DNA of 64,000 nt from JANRKF01 sp964518725 (GTDB taxonomy: Bacteria > Pseudomonadota > Alphaproteobacteria > Rickettsiales > SXRF01), in NCBI GenBank assembly GCA_964518725.1, contig CAZFKP010000007.1:1-64000 (forward strand). The letters are read 5' to 3'. The translations under genes and the position numbers were made by a program. The notes below the pieces were generated by a model. It was not told the DNA's origin. It worked only from the letters and a program-made list of their open reading frames with translations, and ran no database searches. Shown here one piece after another: positions 8,101 to 16,708 of the stretch. Numbering within the stretch: position 1 is the first letter of the stretch; the number at the start of each line of letters is the position of its first letter.

Positions 8101-10104
8101 CGTGGTAGCAGTACCGCCCGTTCCTGCCGGAGGCAGAGCCGAAGCTGCATAGCTGAGCTGAAGATTGTACTTGCCTTCGCTATCGAGCACCACCGCCGCA
8201 TGGATACCGTAATCTTTGGTACCCGCTGCGCCGCCGGTCAGGGATGTGGTGTCCGCATTAATCACGTTCGCCAACCCTTGGAGCGTCAGACCGTTGTAAT
8301 CCGTATCATCAAAGGTGAAGCTTTTGGTGGTTGTAGCGGAATCATTGATGCTGATGGTGAAGGAGCTGCCACCGTTCGCGGTATTAACAAAAGGCGTTAC
8401 ACCGTTGGAAGCCGCGCCGGTAATCACCGCATCAGGTGCCAACACGCCGGTAGACAGCAGGTTGAACGATACGAACGAGCCACCCAGGCCATTGGTTCTG
8501 GTTTGACCCAACGCATCGGTATTGTAGATGGTGCTGGTGTCAGGAACCGTGTTACCACCCGAACCCGTGCCAGTAAAGAAGCTGATGGCACCGGTTTGCT
8601 GAGAGTCTGCATAACGGATGGTGATGTTGTTGTTCTCTGCCACCGCAACGATACCGAGCGCGCCAGCATTGTCGCTGGCGTTGATTGCTTCAGCGATATC
8701 TGCAAGCGTATCGGATGCACCTAACGCGCCAGAAATATCAACATAATCCGCACCGTTCACGCTGGCAAAAATCGAGCTGCCGGAAGCGAATGGCGTGGTC
8801 GCCGTGCCGCCAACAACGTCAGCCGATGTGCTGCCGATCGCCGCAGCGAGTGACGCAGAAAGCAGACGGGTCGTGCTGGTTGCACCAGAAAGCGTCGTGG
8901 TCTGAACACCGGCAGATGTTTTATAGAAACTATCACCGCCGTTGATCGACACGCTGCCGCTGGCATTGCTCAGATTCAACTGGATATTGTAGCCATTGGT
9001 AGAGTCACCGATTAGGCTTGCTTTTACGCCAGTCGTTGCCGAATTACCGTTGATGCCGTTCACAATGTTGGTGAGCGAATCACCTGCACGGAACGTATAA
9101 AGGTCAATCGCCGTGCTGGTTCCTACCTGAACACTCAGCGCATCGCCAGCCAAGAACGGTGCTGTTGCACTTTGCGAGCTGGCTACAACCACCGCATTGG
9201 TGGCACTAGTGAAAGCAGAAACGTTGGTTGCAAACAACGATACCGTTGCACCGCCGTAATTGCCGCCGACGCTTGCCTTATTGCTGGCAACGCCGGTAAC
9301 ATCGAGGGTGAACTTATCGCTGAGCGCACCACCGGTACGGGATGCGATCGTCAGCGTGCTGCCACCCGGGGTCGAGGTATACGTCGCACCACCGAGCACT
9401 TGGGTAAAGGTAGAGGTCGTGATGTCGTTGGTTGCGTTATTGTTGTTGGTGAGCGCCGTGAGTTTAGATGCAAGGTTAGCAACCGTATCCGCCGACGTTG
9501 CGCCGATCAGGAATTGCTGACGAGCCGTTGACGCCGTGCTGCTGAGCGCGGTTTTTGCCGTGAAGGTCAGGCCGTTGATCTCGATCGTGTCGCCATCAAC
9601 AAGGTTAGAAGCCAGACCAATCGTCGCAACACCTGCAGAAGCTTGCTTGGTAGCATCTTCAATGCGCGAAGAAGTAGAGAGCGAGCCGTCGATCAGCGAT
9701 ACACCGTTGAAGGTCGTGGTGCTGGTGATGAAGTTGATCTGGTCGGTGAGAGCCTGGAACTCCTGGTTCAGGAAGCCGCGGTCAGAAGCCGACAGGTTAC
9801 CCGAAGATGCTTGTACTGCGAGAGTTTTTTGACGTTGAAGAATTTCAGTGACCTGACCGAGCGCACCATCGGCTACCTGCAGCAGCGACACACCTTGCGA
9901 GGCATTTACAAGTGCTTGACGCAACGTGCGTACAGTAGTCGAGAAAGATGTACCGATGGATAGACGCGCTACGTCATCGGATGCTTTGGTGATGAAGTTA
10001 CCGGAAGAAAGGCGCGATACGGACGTTGTCGCCGCCGAGCTTGCCTTTGCAATATTAGCCTGCGCGAAATACGCGGAAATATTGGTATTAATTGAGTTAG
10101 CCAT
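5104..10104 (-). CDS. fliC: Giant flagellin FliC
   Basis: The filament subunit, 1666 residues against 270-500 in most flagellins. Residues 1-145 are a standard flagellin N-terminal D0/D1 region (INTNISAYFAQANIAK, then LSSGNFITKASDDVARLSIG, ending NFITSTTTFNGVSLIDGS); the last 95 residues are a standard C-terminal D0/D1 (SRFNFASANIQISVQNQDASRSELLDTDIA split, ending in AQANQQLQNLLKLLG). The 1400 residues between are surface domain, rich in T, S, A, G, N, poor in Lys, with no Cys or Trp seen. At least six related modules of about 125-150 residues recur, starting near residues 311, 435, 573, 727, 861 and 988, each with a 'TPF..G..I.v..ng' strand, an 'L..i...IN.ns' helix and a 'G..A.l' strand, as in Flagellin_IN repeats. 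AGGAG ribosome site 7 bases before the ATG. Secreted and polymerised outside the cell. Confidence 0.96.
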   Translation of the reverse strand: MANSINTNISAYFAQANIAKASSAATTSVSRLSSGNFITKASDDVARLSIGTSFSTTVRTLRQALVNASQGVSLLQVADGALGQVTEILQRQKTLAVQASSGNLSASDRGFLNQEFQALTDQINFITSTTTFNGVSLIDGSLSTSSRIEDATKQASAGVATIGLASNLVDGDTIEINGLTFTAKTALSSTASTARQQFLIGATSADTVANLASKLTALTNNNNATNDITTSTFTQVLGGATYTSTPGGSTLTIASRTGGALSDKFTLDVTGVASNKASVGGNYGGATVSLFATNVSAFTSATNAVVVASSQSATAPFLAGDALSVQVGTSTAIDLYTFRAGDSLTNIVNGINGNSATTGVKASLIGDSTNGYNIQLNLSNASGSVSINGGDSFYKTSAGVQTTTLSGATSTTRLLSASLAAAIGSTSADVVGGTATTPFASGSSIFASVNGADYVDISGALGASDTLADIAEAINASDNAGALGIVAVAENNNITIRYADSQQTGAISFFTGTGSGGNTVPDTSTIYNTDALGQTRTNGLGGSFVSFNLLSTGVLAPDAVITGAASNGVTPFVNTANGGSSFTISINDSATTTKSFTFDDTDYNGLTLQGLANVINADTTSLTGGAAGTKDYGIHAAVVLDSEGKYNLQLSYAASALPPAGTGGTATTSGIRVSYTSASSLATINTTGTLNNDTANTAYSTVNLFSTSPGATLTATSVITNATPATATPIDTGGANYVISVNGATITLAAADLTSTLTTQGFIDLINENSSAIAAGVTAELINAGTTTSNIQLRIADTAGTGVAATALTTTQATGASLQTSAATTYVDGPTTHTTYRLFTSTFANTLSAGSVVAATPTATTPFNDGSNITVRYSTGTNVNLLAAGAANLLETGDDLAEIVRKINANSSVSGFTAELDGAGTNILLKDITFAAGVNAQVYFYSSEIYNQSSSVTGNGFNNSYSTVNVFAASFLGGVTDNLVNATPSADDPFDDNGTFTLSFDVGGTTFSINQALSATVTVQNLLDTINSDTNAQANGVHAEFLDAGGGRGNVVLYISDSENTAAVITDVLTTTGATTFASSLQTNADTGSYVDANNILSRVNNYASAISTDGGVTTQSVFGLIGGEDNGLGYGSTTVSGSVSDALITDLAQKAASVSIGYPDTDDSALSDTFDGETISVAGVTFTFVATKTSANEIAIGDTLQDTIDNAVSTINRYGKETATGDAAFQLNQIVASRSGNNLVLTGKGINNVTKLDGTTADTISTSLTTATLTNSGILNTATRSSTGTFGVDVSGVSNADFTGQISGFSAEYVSSNTVNLSVKVGNNTYTAASVNTNPQVGGAGTDSLGNQIIRFYSDTYEDENGKEISGGFFDVQLAVNQGDTVSSQSEATTFGTRFNSSFQGLTFNQTRVISSYEGSSSVINASGTTVGSLVGSSVSAQLPSFEANKLTNIAVTAPSSGQVNAEISLTIDGVQYVSRDIGDQLGANQTYKLVSVTDPNYFVSFTAGNTSIDLSSAENAQALEDALNVAFGTDAGSAALSFQIGTKSTDALGVNIGAATTDSLFEGKTLSITTIENAAEASTALDAALSTVTSIRANVGALQSRFNFASANIQISVQNQDASRSELLDTDIASESTNYATAQVQLQAGISVLAQANQQLQNLLKLLG

Positions 10105-10219
10105 GGTTGTCTCCTACCTGGATGTTAATGTTACGAAAGCTACTTGCTTTCAAAAAACCATGCGACTTTTTCAGCCACATACTACTAGGATTACACAAAA
10201 CGTATTAATGCAAGGTTAA

Positions 10220-10246
10220 TTATCGGAAATTTTCTAAAATATTTTA
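10220..10246 (-). promoter_or_regulatory. Sigma-28 (FliA)-like promoter of fliC
   Basis: On the minus strand: TAAAATAT, 11 bases, TCCGATAA, against the sigma-28 consensus TAAAGTTT-N11-GCCGATAA. Spacing is exact and the -10 matches 7 of 8. It lies about 115 bases upstream of the flagellin ATG and would leave a leader of about 110 nt. Confidence 0.7.
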
Positions 10247-10301
10247 TAAAGCACTGATACACAATACTAATATGGCGCAAGAAAATCTACAGTGGCAATC
10301 A

Positions 10302-11198
10302 TTACGCATCATTGATGGATTCTTTTTCCTCACGTTTCAGGCGCGATTCGCGGTGTGCAATATAGACTGTGCTTGCCACCACAATCCCTGCCCCAAACCA
10401 TGCATGGCTATCCAGCACCTCGCCAAAAAATACATAGGCAAGGATAGATGTGAAAACCAGCCGTGTGAAATCAAACGGCATGAGCACCACCATCTCGGCG
10501 CGCTTATATGCACGCGCCATCATCAACTGTGCCGACGTTGAAAACAATGCGATCAGCACCATGGCACCCCACGCCGTTGCATCGACAGGTTGCCAGTGCA
10601 ATAATCCAAACGGTGCAGAAAGTGGTGCCATGACAAGTGCCATATAAAATACGATGGTCTCCGGCGGCTGGTCGCGTGACAAGCTCTTAACAAATGTTCC
10701 TGCCACCGCCATCGCTGCCGAGGCGCCAAGTACATAGAAGGCATTGGTGTTGATCCCTGAAATATCCGGCCGGAGTACGAGCAGCACGCCGATAAAGCTT
10801 ACCGTCAATGCCGACCATCGGCGAATGCCGGCACGCTCACCGAGGAAAAAGATGGCGAAGATCGTGGCAAAAATCGGCGTGGTGAACGATAGCGCCGTGG
10901 CCAGCGTCACCGGCATGATGGTCATGGAATAAAACCAGAGCTGCATCGCCACCAGCCCCGCCGCCCCGCGCCCGATATGCCCGGCAAGACGCTGGGTAGG
11001 AAACCGTGGAACGCCGCGCTGCTGGATGCCTGCAAGCAGCAGCACCATGACGAGGCTCATGCTGTTGCGGATGAGCACCATCTGCCCAGAATGCATAGTG
11101 CCCGAGAGCGCGCTGATAATCACGTTCATCGCAGCAAAGCACGCCATGCTTGCGAGCATGAACGCCATCGCCTGAGCAGTAGCATTCTTGAAAAACAT
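10302..11198 (-). CDS. EamA/DMT-family membrane transporter
   Basis: About 298 residues with ten predicted membrane helices arranged as two EamA repeats: first repeat from MAFMLASMACFAAMNVIISAL through FIGVLLVL, second from FYVLGASAAMAVAGTFVKSL to the C-terminus, where FGEVLDSHAWFGAGIVVAS is the usual last-helix signature. The basic C-terminal tail is cytoplasmic. Members export amino acids, metabolites or S-adenosylmethionine; the substrate cannot be told from sequence. I prefer the ATG at 11198 (MFFKNATAQ) because an upstream ATG at 11219 overlaps the start codon of divergent glnD. Neither has a clear ribosome site. The gene stands between fliC and glnD and is unrelated to both. Confidence 0.85.
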   Translation of the reverse strand: MFFKNATAQAMAFMLASMACFAAMNVIISALSGTMHSGQMVLIRNSMSLVMVLLLAGIQQRGVPRFPTQRLAGHIGRGAAGLVAMQLWFYSMTIMPVTLATALSFTTPIFATIFAIFFLGERAGIRRWSALTVSFIGVLLVLRPDISGINTNAFYVLGASAAMAVAGTFVKSLSRDQPPETIVFYMALVMAPLSAPFGLLHWQPVDATAWGAMVLIALFSTSAQLMMARAYKRAEMVVLMPFDFTRLVFTSILAYVFFGEVLDSHAWFGAGIVVASTVYIAHRESRLKREEKESINDA

Positions 11199-11217
11199 GC
11201 CGTAAGCTAGTGCCGGC

Positions 11218-13848
11218 ATGCGTAAACTACAACTTGAAAATATTGCCCGCGACCAACTGTTACAGACCGTGCGCCCGTGGCTTATGGAAGCGCAGGACAA
11301 TGTGCGCGCGCAATTCATACGCTCACAGGATGCAGAACAGCTGGCGTTTCACCTCTCCTCCGTCATCGACCACCTTATCAGCACCCTATTCGATTACTTT
11401 ACCGGGCGACAGTCCTCACATATTGCTGTTGTCGCCACCGGCGGCTATGGCCGGCGCGAACAATGCCCCTATTCGGATATTGACTTGTTGTTCCTATACG
11501 CGCCCAACCAGTTAAAGGAAGCGGCAGGCATCGCCGAATCGCTCCTGTACGTATTGTGGGATCTCGGGCTTAAGATCGGACAGGCACATCGGAATATCGA
11601 AGAGACATTGATGATGGCGCACGAGGATATCCATGTGCGTACCAGCCTGCTTGATGCGCGATTAATTACCGGCGACCGCACCCTGTTCAATCATTGCATG
11701 CGACGGTTGCGGGAAGAAATCATCGATGCCAGCACACTGGAATTCGTCGAAGCAAAATTAGCCGAGCGCGACGCGCGTCATGTGCGATTCGGCGATTCGC
11801 GCTATGTGCTGGAACCCAACGTAAAGGAAGGCAAAGGCGGTTTGCGCGACCTGCACACGCTCTGGTGGCTGGCGCGTTATGTCTATCACGTCGATGCGCT
11901 CGACGAGCTGGTGGAACTCGGCCGCCTCACCCCGGAGGAGCTCGCCGCCTTCCATCATTCCACCCAGTTCCTGTTACGCACGCGGGCGCACCTGCATTAC
12001 CTCACCGGACATGCCGACGAACGACTTGCGTTCGACAAGCAGCTCGCCATCGCCCGCGCCATGGGATATGCGAACTCAAACCCCAACCTTGCCATCACGC
12101 GTTTCATGCGGCGATATTTTATCGCCGTACGCACAGCCGGAAGCCTGACTCGCATTTTCTGCGCTTTACTCGAAGATGAAAAAAAACGCAAACCAAGCAA
12201 ACCGCTGGGATGGATTACGCTTGGTAAGGAGCGGCAAGATTATTTCAACCTCGATGGCGAGCGGGTCAGCATCATCGACGAAGAATTGTTTGCTAAACAT
12301 CCAACCGCCATGCTCACCTTGTTCCATGTCGCGCAGGAGCAATCGCTCGACATCCACCCACGGGCACTGCGCGCCATCACGCGCAACCTGCACCGGATTG
12401 ACGACAGTTTCCGCAAGGATCCGGATGCCTGCCACACGTTCCTACGTATCCTGCAATCAGACAAGGGGCCGGAGGTGGCGCTGCGGCGCATGAATGAAGC
12501 CGGCGTACTGGGACGCTTCATTCCCGAGTTCGGGCGCATCATCGGCCAGACGCAATTCAACATGTACCATGTATATACAGTAGATGAACATACGCTGGTG
12601 GCGCTTGGTATCCTGCATGCGATTGACGTCGGCCGCGTGACCGATGAAGCGCCGCTGGCCAGCGGCATTATGCCAAGGATCACTCAAAAACATGTGCTTT
12701 ACCTTGCACTATTCTGCCACGATATCGCCAAGGGACGCGACAGTGACCATTCAGAGCTAGGCGAACATATTACGATCAAACTCGGGAGGCGCTTTGGGTT
12801 CTCGGAAGAAGAATCCGGCACAGCGGCGTGGCTGGTACGCAATCATCTATTGCTATCTGGCACAGCCTTCAAACGCGACCTCAACGACCCGAAAACCATT
12901 GCCGATTTTGTCGCGCTGGTACAAACACCGGAGCGCCTGAAACTACTGCTTGTACTGACCGTTGCCGATATCCGCGCCGTTGCACCTGCCGTATGGAACG
13001 AATGGAAGGGATCGCTGATGCGCGACCTGTTCAACCGCGCCATGCAGGCGATGGGAAGTGGTGAAGTATTGTCCAGCGACCATGATCCGCACCTAGTGCG
13101 ACACACGATTTCCGAAGCGCACCCAAGCCTTGATGTCGCACAAATTGATCATTATTTAGCGCTGGGCACCACCGGATTCCATCAGGGCTGTACGCTGTCA
13201 CAGCATCTTGCAATTGCCGGAATGCTGCTGGTGGATGAACGGCTCGACCAACGCATTCGCCTGCACATCAGCCATGATGAAAAGAAATTTGTGACGGAAG
13301 TGATTATCCTGCTGCCCGGCCAGACAGGCATGTTCGCAAGACTTACCGGAGCCATCACACTGGCGGGCGCCAGCATTATCCACGCAAAGATTTTTACCCT
13401 GAAAGACGGCAGCGCCGTCAATATTTTTCACCTGCAGGATATTGCGGGCAATGCGTTCAACCGCCCCGCCATGCTGGCCAAAATGGCGGTGTATATCGAG
13501 CAGGCCATTGACGGCAGCCTTGATGTCTCGCAAGCACTCCTGCACCGCGCCATGCCCTACCAGAACAACCTGCCCGACCGCATGAAAAAAGAGGCGGCGG
13601 TGTTTATCGAGAACGATGCGAGCACCGTGTGCTCTGTGGTTGAAATTGCGGCTACTGACCGTGTTGGCTTGCTCTACAGCGTTGCAAACGCGCTCGATAA
13701 GCTTGGGCTTTCGACCGTCACCGCGCATATTTCCACTTATGGCGCTCGCGCCGCCGACGTGTTTTACGTGAAAGACGGTTTCGGCATGAAAATTACCCAC
13801 GAGAAAAAAATCAAAGCCGTGCGCGAAGCACTCACCGCAATTTTATAA
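11218..13848 (+). CDS. glnD: GlnD, PII uridylyltransferase/uridylyl-removing enzyme
   Basis: An 876-residue nitrogen sensor that uridylylates PII proteins (GlnB/GlnK) when glutamine is low and removes UMP when it is high. Domain order is complete: nucleotidyltransferase with GGYGRR at residues 75-80 and the metal-binding DID at 87-89; a helical linker with the family motif FLLRTRAHLHYLTG; an HD hydrolase domain with His501-Asp502 in LALFCHDIAKG; and two C-terminal ACT domains (about 685-760 and 800-876) that bind glutamine. Length is normal for the family. The start at 11218 has no strong ribosome site. The 3' end overlaps convergent hdaA by 6 bases. With glnA at 56 kb it forms the nitrogen-assimilation set of the window; glnB is not in view. 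Confidence 0.97.
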   Translation: MRKLQLENIARDQLLQTVRPWLMEAQDNVRAQFIRSQDAEQLAFHLSSVIDHLISTLFDYFTGRQSSHIAVVATGGYGRREQCPYSDIDLLFLYAPNQLKEAAGIAESLLYVLWDLGLKIGQAHRNIEETLMMAHEDIHVRTSLLDARLITGDRTLFNHCMRRLREEIIDASTLEFVEAKLAERDARHVRFGDSRYVLEPNVKEGKGGLRDLHTLWWLARYVYHVDALDELVELGRLTPEELAAFHHSTQFLLRTRAHLHYLTGHADERLAFDKQLAIARAMGYANSNPNLAITRFMRRYFIAVRTAGSLTRIFCALLEDEKKRKPSKPLGWITLGKERQDYFNLDGERVSIIDEELFAKHPTAMLTLFHVAQEQSLDIHPRALRAITRNLHRIDDSFRKDPDACHTFLRILQSDKGPEVALRRMNEAGVLGRFIPEFGRIIGQTQFNMYHVYTVDEHTLVALGILHAIDVGRVTDEAPLASGIMPRITQKHVLYLALFCHDIAKGRDSDHSELGEHITIKLGRRFGFSEEESGTAAWLVRNHLLLSGTAFKRDLNDPKTIADFVALVQTPERLKLLLVLTVADIRAVAPAVWNEWKGSLMRDLFNRAMQAMGSGEVLSSDHDPHLVRHTISEAHPSLDVAQIDHYLALGTTGFHQGCTLSQHLAIAGMLLVDERLDQRIRLHISHDEKKFVTEVIILLPGQTGMFARLTGAITLAGASIIHAKIFTLKDGSAVNIFHLQDIAGNAFNRPAMLAKMAVYIEQAIDGSLDVSQALLHRAMPYQNNLPDRMKKEAAVFIENDASTVCSVVEIAATDRVGLLYSVANALDKLGLSTVTAHISTYGARAADVFYVKDGFGMKITHEKKIKAVREALTAIL

Positions 13849-14469
13849 GAACTGGCGTACAAACGGCACCGTAAGCATACGGCCTTCGGCGAGCGAGGCA
13901 TTGTCAAGCGTAGCGACCAATGCTGCGATTCCAGAGAAAGAGCGCGGTGCACGTGGCATGATGTAGTGCACCGTTTCTTCCGATATTTTGAGCTGGCGGT
14001 CGCTTAAGTGTTTACGCAGTACGGCTGCAAGCAACGCATCATCCGGCGGCAGAATATGCGCGAGCGGCAGGGATTTCAGGCGCGAGCGAATGTCCGGCAA
14101 GGTAAAAGCCAGCGCATCCGGCATGTGTGTAGACGTGATGAGTAACGGCAACTGGTGGGATTTACAATGGTTGTAAAGATGGAATAAGGTAGTTTCGTCG
14201 CGCCATGTTTCCACCCCGTCGATAATGGACGCGGCCGACGGCAGTTCTTGGTGATCAGGCACAAGAAAAGTCGCCTTTGATTTTTGCTGCCAGAGGTGCG
14301 CCAGATGTGTTTTCCCGGCACCGTGCTCGCCTTGAACATACAATGCATTCCCTGGCCAGTCGGGAAAACGTATCACCCATTCATAAGCAAGTCGGTTGCT
14401 TTCCGAGACGATAAATTGCTCCGGCGCATAGGCCACCGGCAGGCTCATATCCAGCGCGTATTGCGTCAT
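13843..14469 (-). CDS. hdaA: HdaA/Hda-type DnaA regulatory inactivator
   Basis: A 208-residue AAA+ protein resembling the ATPase core of DnaA but without its DNA-binding domain IV. It shows a Walker A-like stretch GEHGAGKTHLAHLW, a Walker B-like region (SIIDGVETW), a sensor 1 strand LPLLITSTHMP, an arginine-finger helix in LPDIRSRL and a small lid domain. Hda proteins work with the beta clamp to stimulate ATP hydrolysis by DnaA and prevent re-initiation; the N-terminal QYALDMSLP may be the clamp-binding segment. The ATG at 14469 is chosen over an in-frame TTG. It starts 5 bases after the stop of the AI-2E permease gene and is probably cotranscribed with it. The neighbourhood DUF2066-permease-hda next to purMN is a known conserved arrangement. 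Confidence 0.9.
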   Translation of the reverse strand: MTQYALDMSLPVAYAPEQFIVSESNRLAYEWVIRFPDWPGNALYVQGEHGAGKTHLAHLWQQKSKATFLVPDHQELPSAASIIDGVETWRDETTLFHLYNHCKSHQLPLLITSTHMPDALAFTLPDIRSRLKSLPLAHILPPDDALLAAVLRKHLSDRQLKISEETVHYIMPRAPRSFSGIAALVATLDNASLAEGRMLTVPFVRQFL

Positions 14470-14475
14470 GGCCAA

Positions 14476-15540
14476 TTACTGGAAATACTGGCTCTGCTGG
14501 TAGTGCAGCAGCGCGAAACGAATGAGTACCCCAAGCACCGCAGCAATCGGCACCGCCAGCAATACCCCGACAAAACCGAATAACGCAGCGCCCGAAAGCA
14601 TCGCAAAAATAATCCACACCGGATGCAACCCCACCTTGTCACCCACCAGTTTAGGCGTCACAAAATTACCTTCGATCACCTGCCCGGTGATAAACACTGC
14701 AAGCACAGCGACGATCGAGGATATGTCTTCAAATTGGAAAAATGCTACCGTCAAGCCCGTCAGCATGCCGACCAGCAGGCCGACATACGGGAAAATGACG
14801 AGGAACCCAGTGGCAAGGCCGATGATAAAGCCAAAGTTGAGGCCAACCAGCGATAGGCCGATTGCATAGTAGGTCGCAAGAAGAATGCACACATTCAACT
14901 GCCCACGCACAAAGCCGTCGAGGGTGCTGTTAATCAGCGCAAGCTGCTCATGTACTGCAGCGGCGTGGCTACGCGGAATCAACGCGCTGACATGTGACAC
15001 AACCTTGTCCCAATCCCGCAGCAGGTAAAAGGCTACGACCGGCGTAATCAATACCAGCGACAGAATATTGATGAAGGCCATGCCGGAAGTAAGCGCATTG
15101 CCAAAAAACTCGACAACCGTGCGGGCAACGACGCCAGAGCTGTTCATCACCGCATTCTTGATTTCCTGCATCATGGAAGGTGACAACATGCTGAACCTGC
15201 GCTCCATATAAGGAATCAGGTTCTGGTCGACCTGTGCCAAATAACCAGGAATCGTGTCTACTAACTCGCTCACCTGCGTGGCGATAACAGGAACCGCAAT
15301 GGTCAGCACCAGAATAATCACGGAGAAAAATGCCGCCGTGATGACCAGGGTGGAGGTGGTGCGCGACAGGCCTGCCTTCTGCAGGCGATCAGCGGCCGGA
15401 TCCAGAAAATACGCCGTTGCCATCCCCAGCACAAACGGCAGCAGAATCGAATGGACAAGATAGAAAAACACCATAAACACGGCACTGGTGATAAGCCAGA
15501 AGCGCACATCGCTGGAGCGAATAGAAGTTGGTTCAGTCAT
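14476..15540 (-). CDS. AI-2E/PerM-family permease
   Basis: A 354-residue inner-membrane protein with about eight hydrophobic segments: two near the N-terminus (residues 14-60), a pair around 68-95, a soluble stretch rich in polar residues at 100-150, then a cluster from 155 to 340. The family signatures PVVAFYLLRDWDKV and a late FPYVGLLVGMLTGL are visible, along with EGNFVTPKLVGDKVGLHPVWI split near residue 290. Family members include PerM/YdiK and TqsA-like exporters; the substrate here is unknown. Its start overlaps the end of the DUF2066 gene by 8 bases and hdaA follows at once, so the three form an operon. Confidence 0.88.
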   Translation of the reverse strand: MTEPTSIRSSDVRFWLITSAVFMVFFYLVHSILLPFVLGMATAYFLDPAADRLQKAGLSRTTSTLVITAAFFSVIILVLTIAVPVIATQVSELVDTIPGYLAQVDQNLIPYMERRFSMLSPSMMQEIKNAVMNSSGVVARTVVEFFGNALTSGMAFINILSLVLITPVVAFYLLRDWDKVVSHVSALIPRSHAAAVHEQLALINSTLDGFVRGQLNVCILLATYYAIGLSLVGLNFGFIIGLATGFLVIFPYVGLLVGMLTGLTVAFFQFEDISSIVAVLAVFITGQVIEGNFVTPKLVGDKVGLHPVWIIFAMLSGAALFGFVGVLLAVPIAAVLGVLIRFALLHYQQSQYFQ

Positions 15541-16630
15541 TGGAAATTACCCAGTAATCAGGATTTTTCTTGAAGCGGATGGATTTACTGGACAGCGCAT
15601 TGGTGAATGACTCCTCGCTGCCACGGTAATGCACTGCAATATCGACCTGCCGCGCAGAAACAGCCAGCGTATCGACCTTATCGACCATCGGCAATGCGGT
15701 AAGTTTTTTTCGCAATTCCGTCCATGACGACATGGTGGAAATACTCGCCAGCATCACCAACCGTTTCCTGTCGCCACCCCGGACCGCTGCTTTGGTTGCG
15801 GTTTCATCGACCTTCTTTTCCTGCAATTCGGAAATAATGTCGCGGGCAGCGCGGGCAAATAACAACTCGCGGGTTTCCTGTGGATCGGCACGGTAGGTCA
15901 GCACATTGACATTGCTATCCTGCCGACCAACCCGCCGCTTGACGACTGTCAGCATCATGTCCGGACGAAAGACGTAGGTTGCCTGCAGCAACACCACATC
16001 GCTCACTCCATAGCGCACAGCGAACGTCGATAGCGTCTGAAAATCCGCCGTCATCATATCACCATAGGCCAGCGCCGCCGCATCTGTCTGATCGCCATAG
16101 GGCACCAGCACATCGCCGGTGGTGACCTCAAGCGCCACCTCATCCCATACGGCTTTCCAAATATTGCTGCCTTCCCATAGCAATTTCTGATTGCCGATCT
16201 CCAGCCCGGGTATCACCAGGAACGAGCCAACCGATGCCGGCATAAGCTCTTTGGCATCCGGCGCACTGACACCACTCATGATTTTGCTGATTTCATCACC
16301 ATCGAAAGATACGATCAGCTTAGCGCGGTAGCGGTTGCCGCTGATGCGCTCATCGACCACCTGTGTCCCTTTGACCATGGCAGTGATTTTTTTGGAATCG
16401 AGCGTCGACATGATATCCTTCGCCTGCCCCGGAGGACCCAAACGCTCAAGAAGGGCAACCAGCCCATCTACCTCGGCCTTGGCCATTGCCTGCGTGCGCG
16501 CACCGGAAGGGTCTTTGCTGGTGATGTCAACATTGACCTCGCTATTGACGATCGCTTCCCCGGCATAAAGCGGCGGGGTAAGTAACAAACATACCGAAAA
16601 TAGAAGCAAAAATAGGCGCATGGTTGCCAT
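15533..16630 (-). CDS. DUF2066 family exported protein
   Basis: A 365-residue protein with a clear signal peptide (MRLFLLLFSVCLLLTPPLYAG, cleavage near residue 24). The mature part matches the DUF2066 pattern: an N-terminal domain with 'AR.QAMAKAEVDGLVALLERL', a middle GSFLVIPGLEIGNQKLLWEGSNIWK segment split by short loops, and a C-terminal domain with VDIAVHYRGSEESFTNAL. The function is unknown; conserved genomic linkage to hda and the purMN genes suggests an envelope role. Two ATGs, at 16630 and 16621, are possible; the second gives a shorter n-region. First gene of the DUF2066-permease-hdaA operon, divergent from purM. Confidence 0.82.
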   Translation of the reverse strand: MATMRLFLLLFSVCLLLTPPLYAGEAIVNSEVNVDITSKDPSGARTQAMAKAEVDGLVALLERLGPPGQAKDIMSTLDSKKITAMVKGTQVVDERISGNRYRAKLIVSFDGDEISKIMSGVSAPDAKELMPASVGSFLVIPGLEIGNQKLLWEGSNIWKAVWDEVALEVTTGDVLVPYGDQTDAAALAYGDMMTADFQTLSTFAVRYGVSDVVLLQATYVFRPDMMLTVVKRRVGRQDSNVNVLTYRADPQETRELLFARAARDIISELQEKKVDETATKAAVRGGDRKRLVMLASISTMSSWTELRKKLTALPMVDKVDTLAVSARQVDIAVHYRGSEESFTNALSSKSIRFKKNPDYWVISND

Positions 16631-16637
16631 TGACCCG

Positions 16638-16665
16638 TTGAAAACTATGGCTTAACCTGTAGCCT
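16638..16665 (+). promoter_or_regulatory. Candidate sigma-70 promoter of purMN
   Basis: TTGAAA at 16638-16643, 16-base spacer, TAGCCT at 16660-16665, 43 bases upstream of the purM ATG in the short divergent spacer. The -35 is good, the -10 mediocre. Confidence 0.35.
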
Positions 16666-16708
16666 GAAATCGCGCCTTTCGCAAGGCCACATTCAGTTAA
16701 GGACGACC

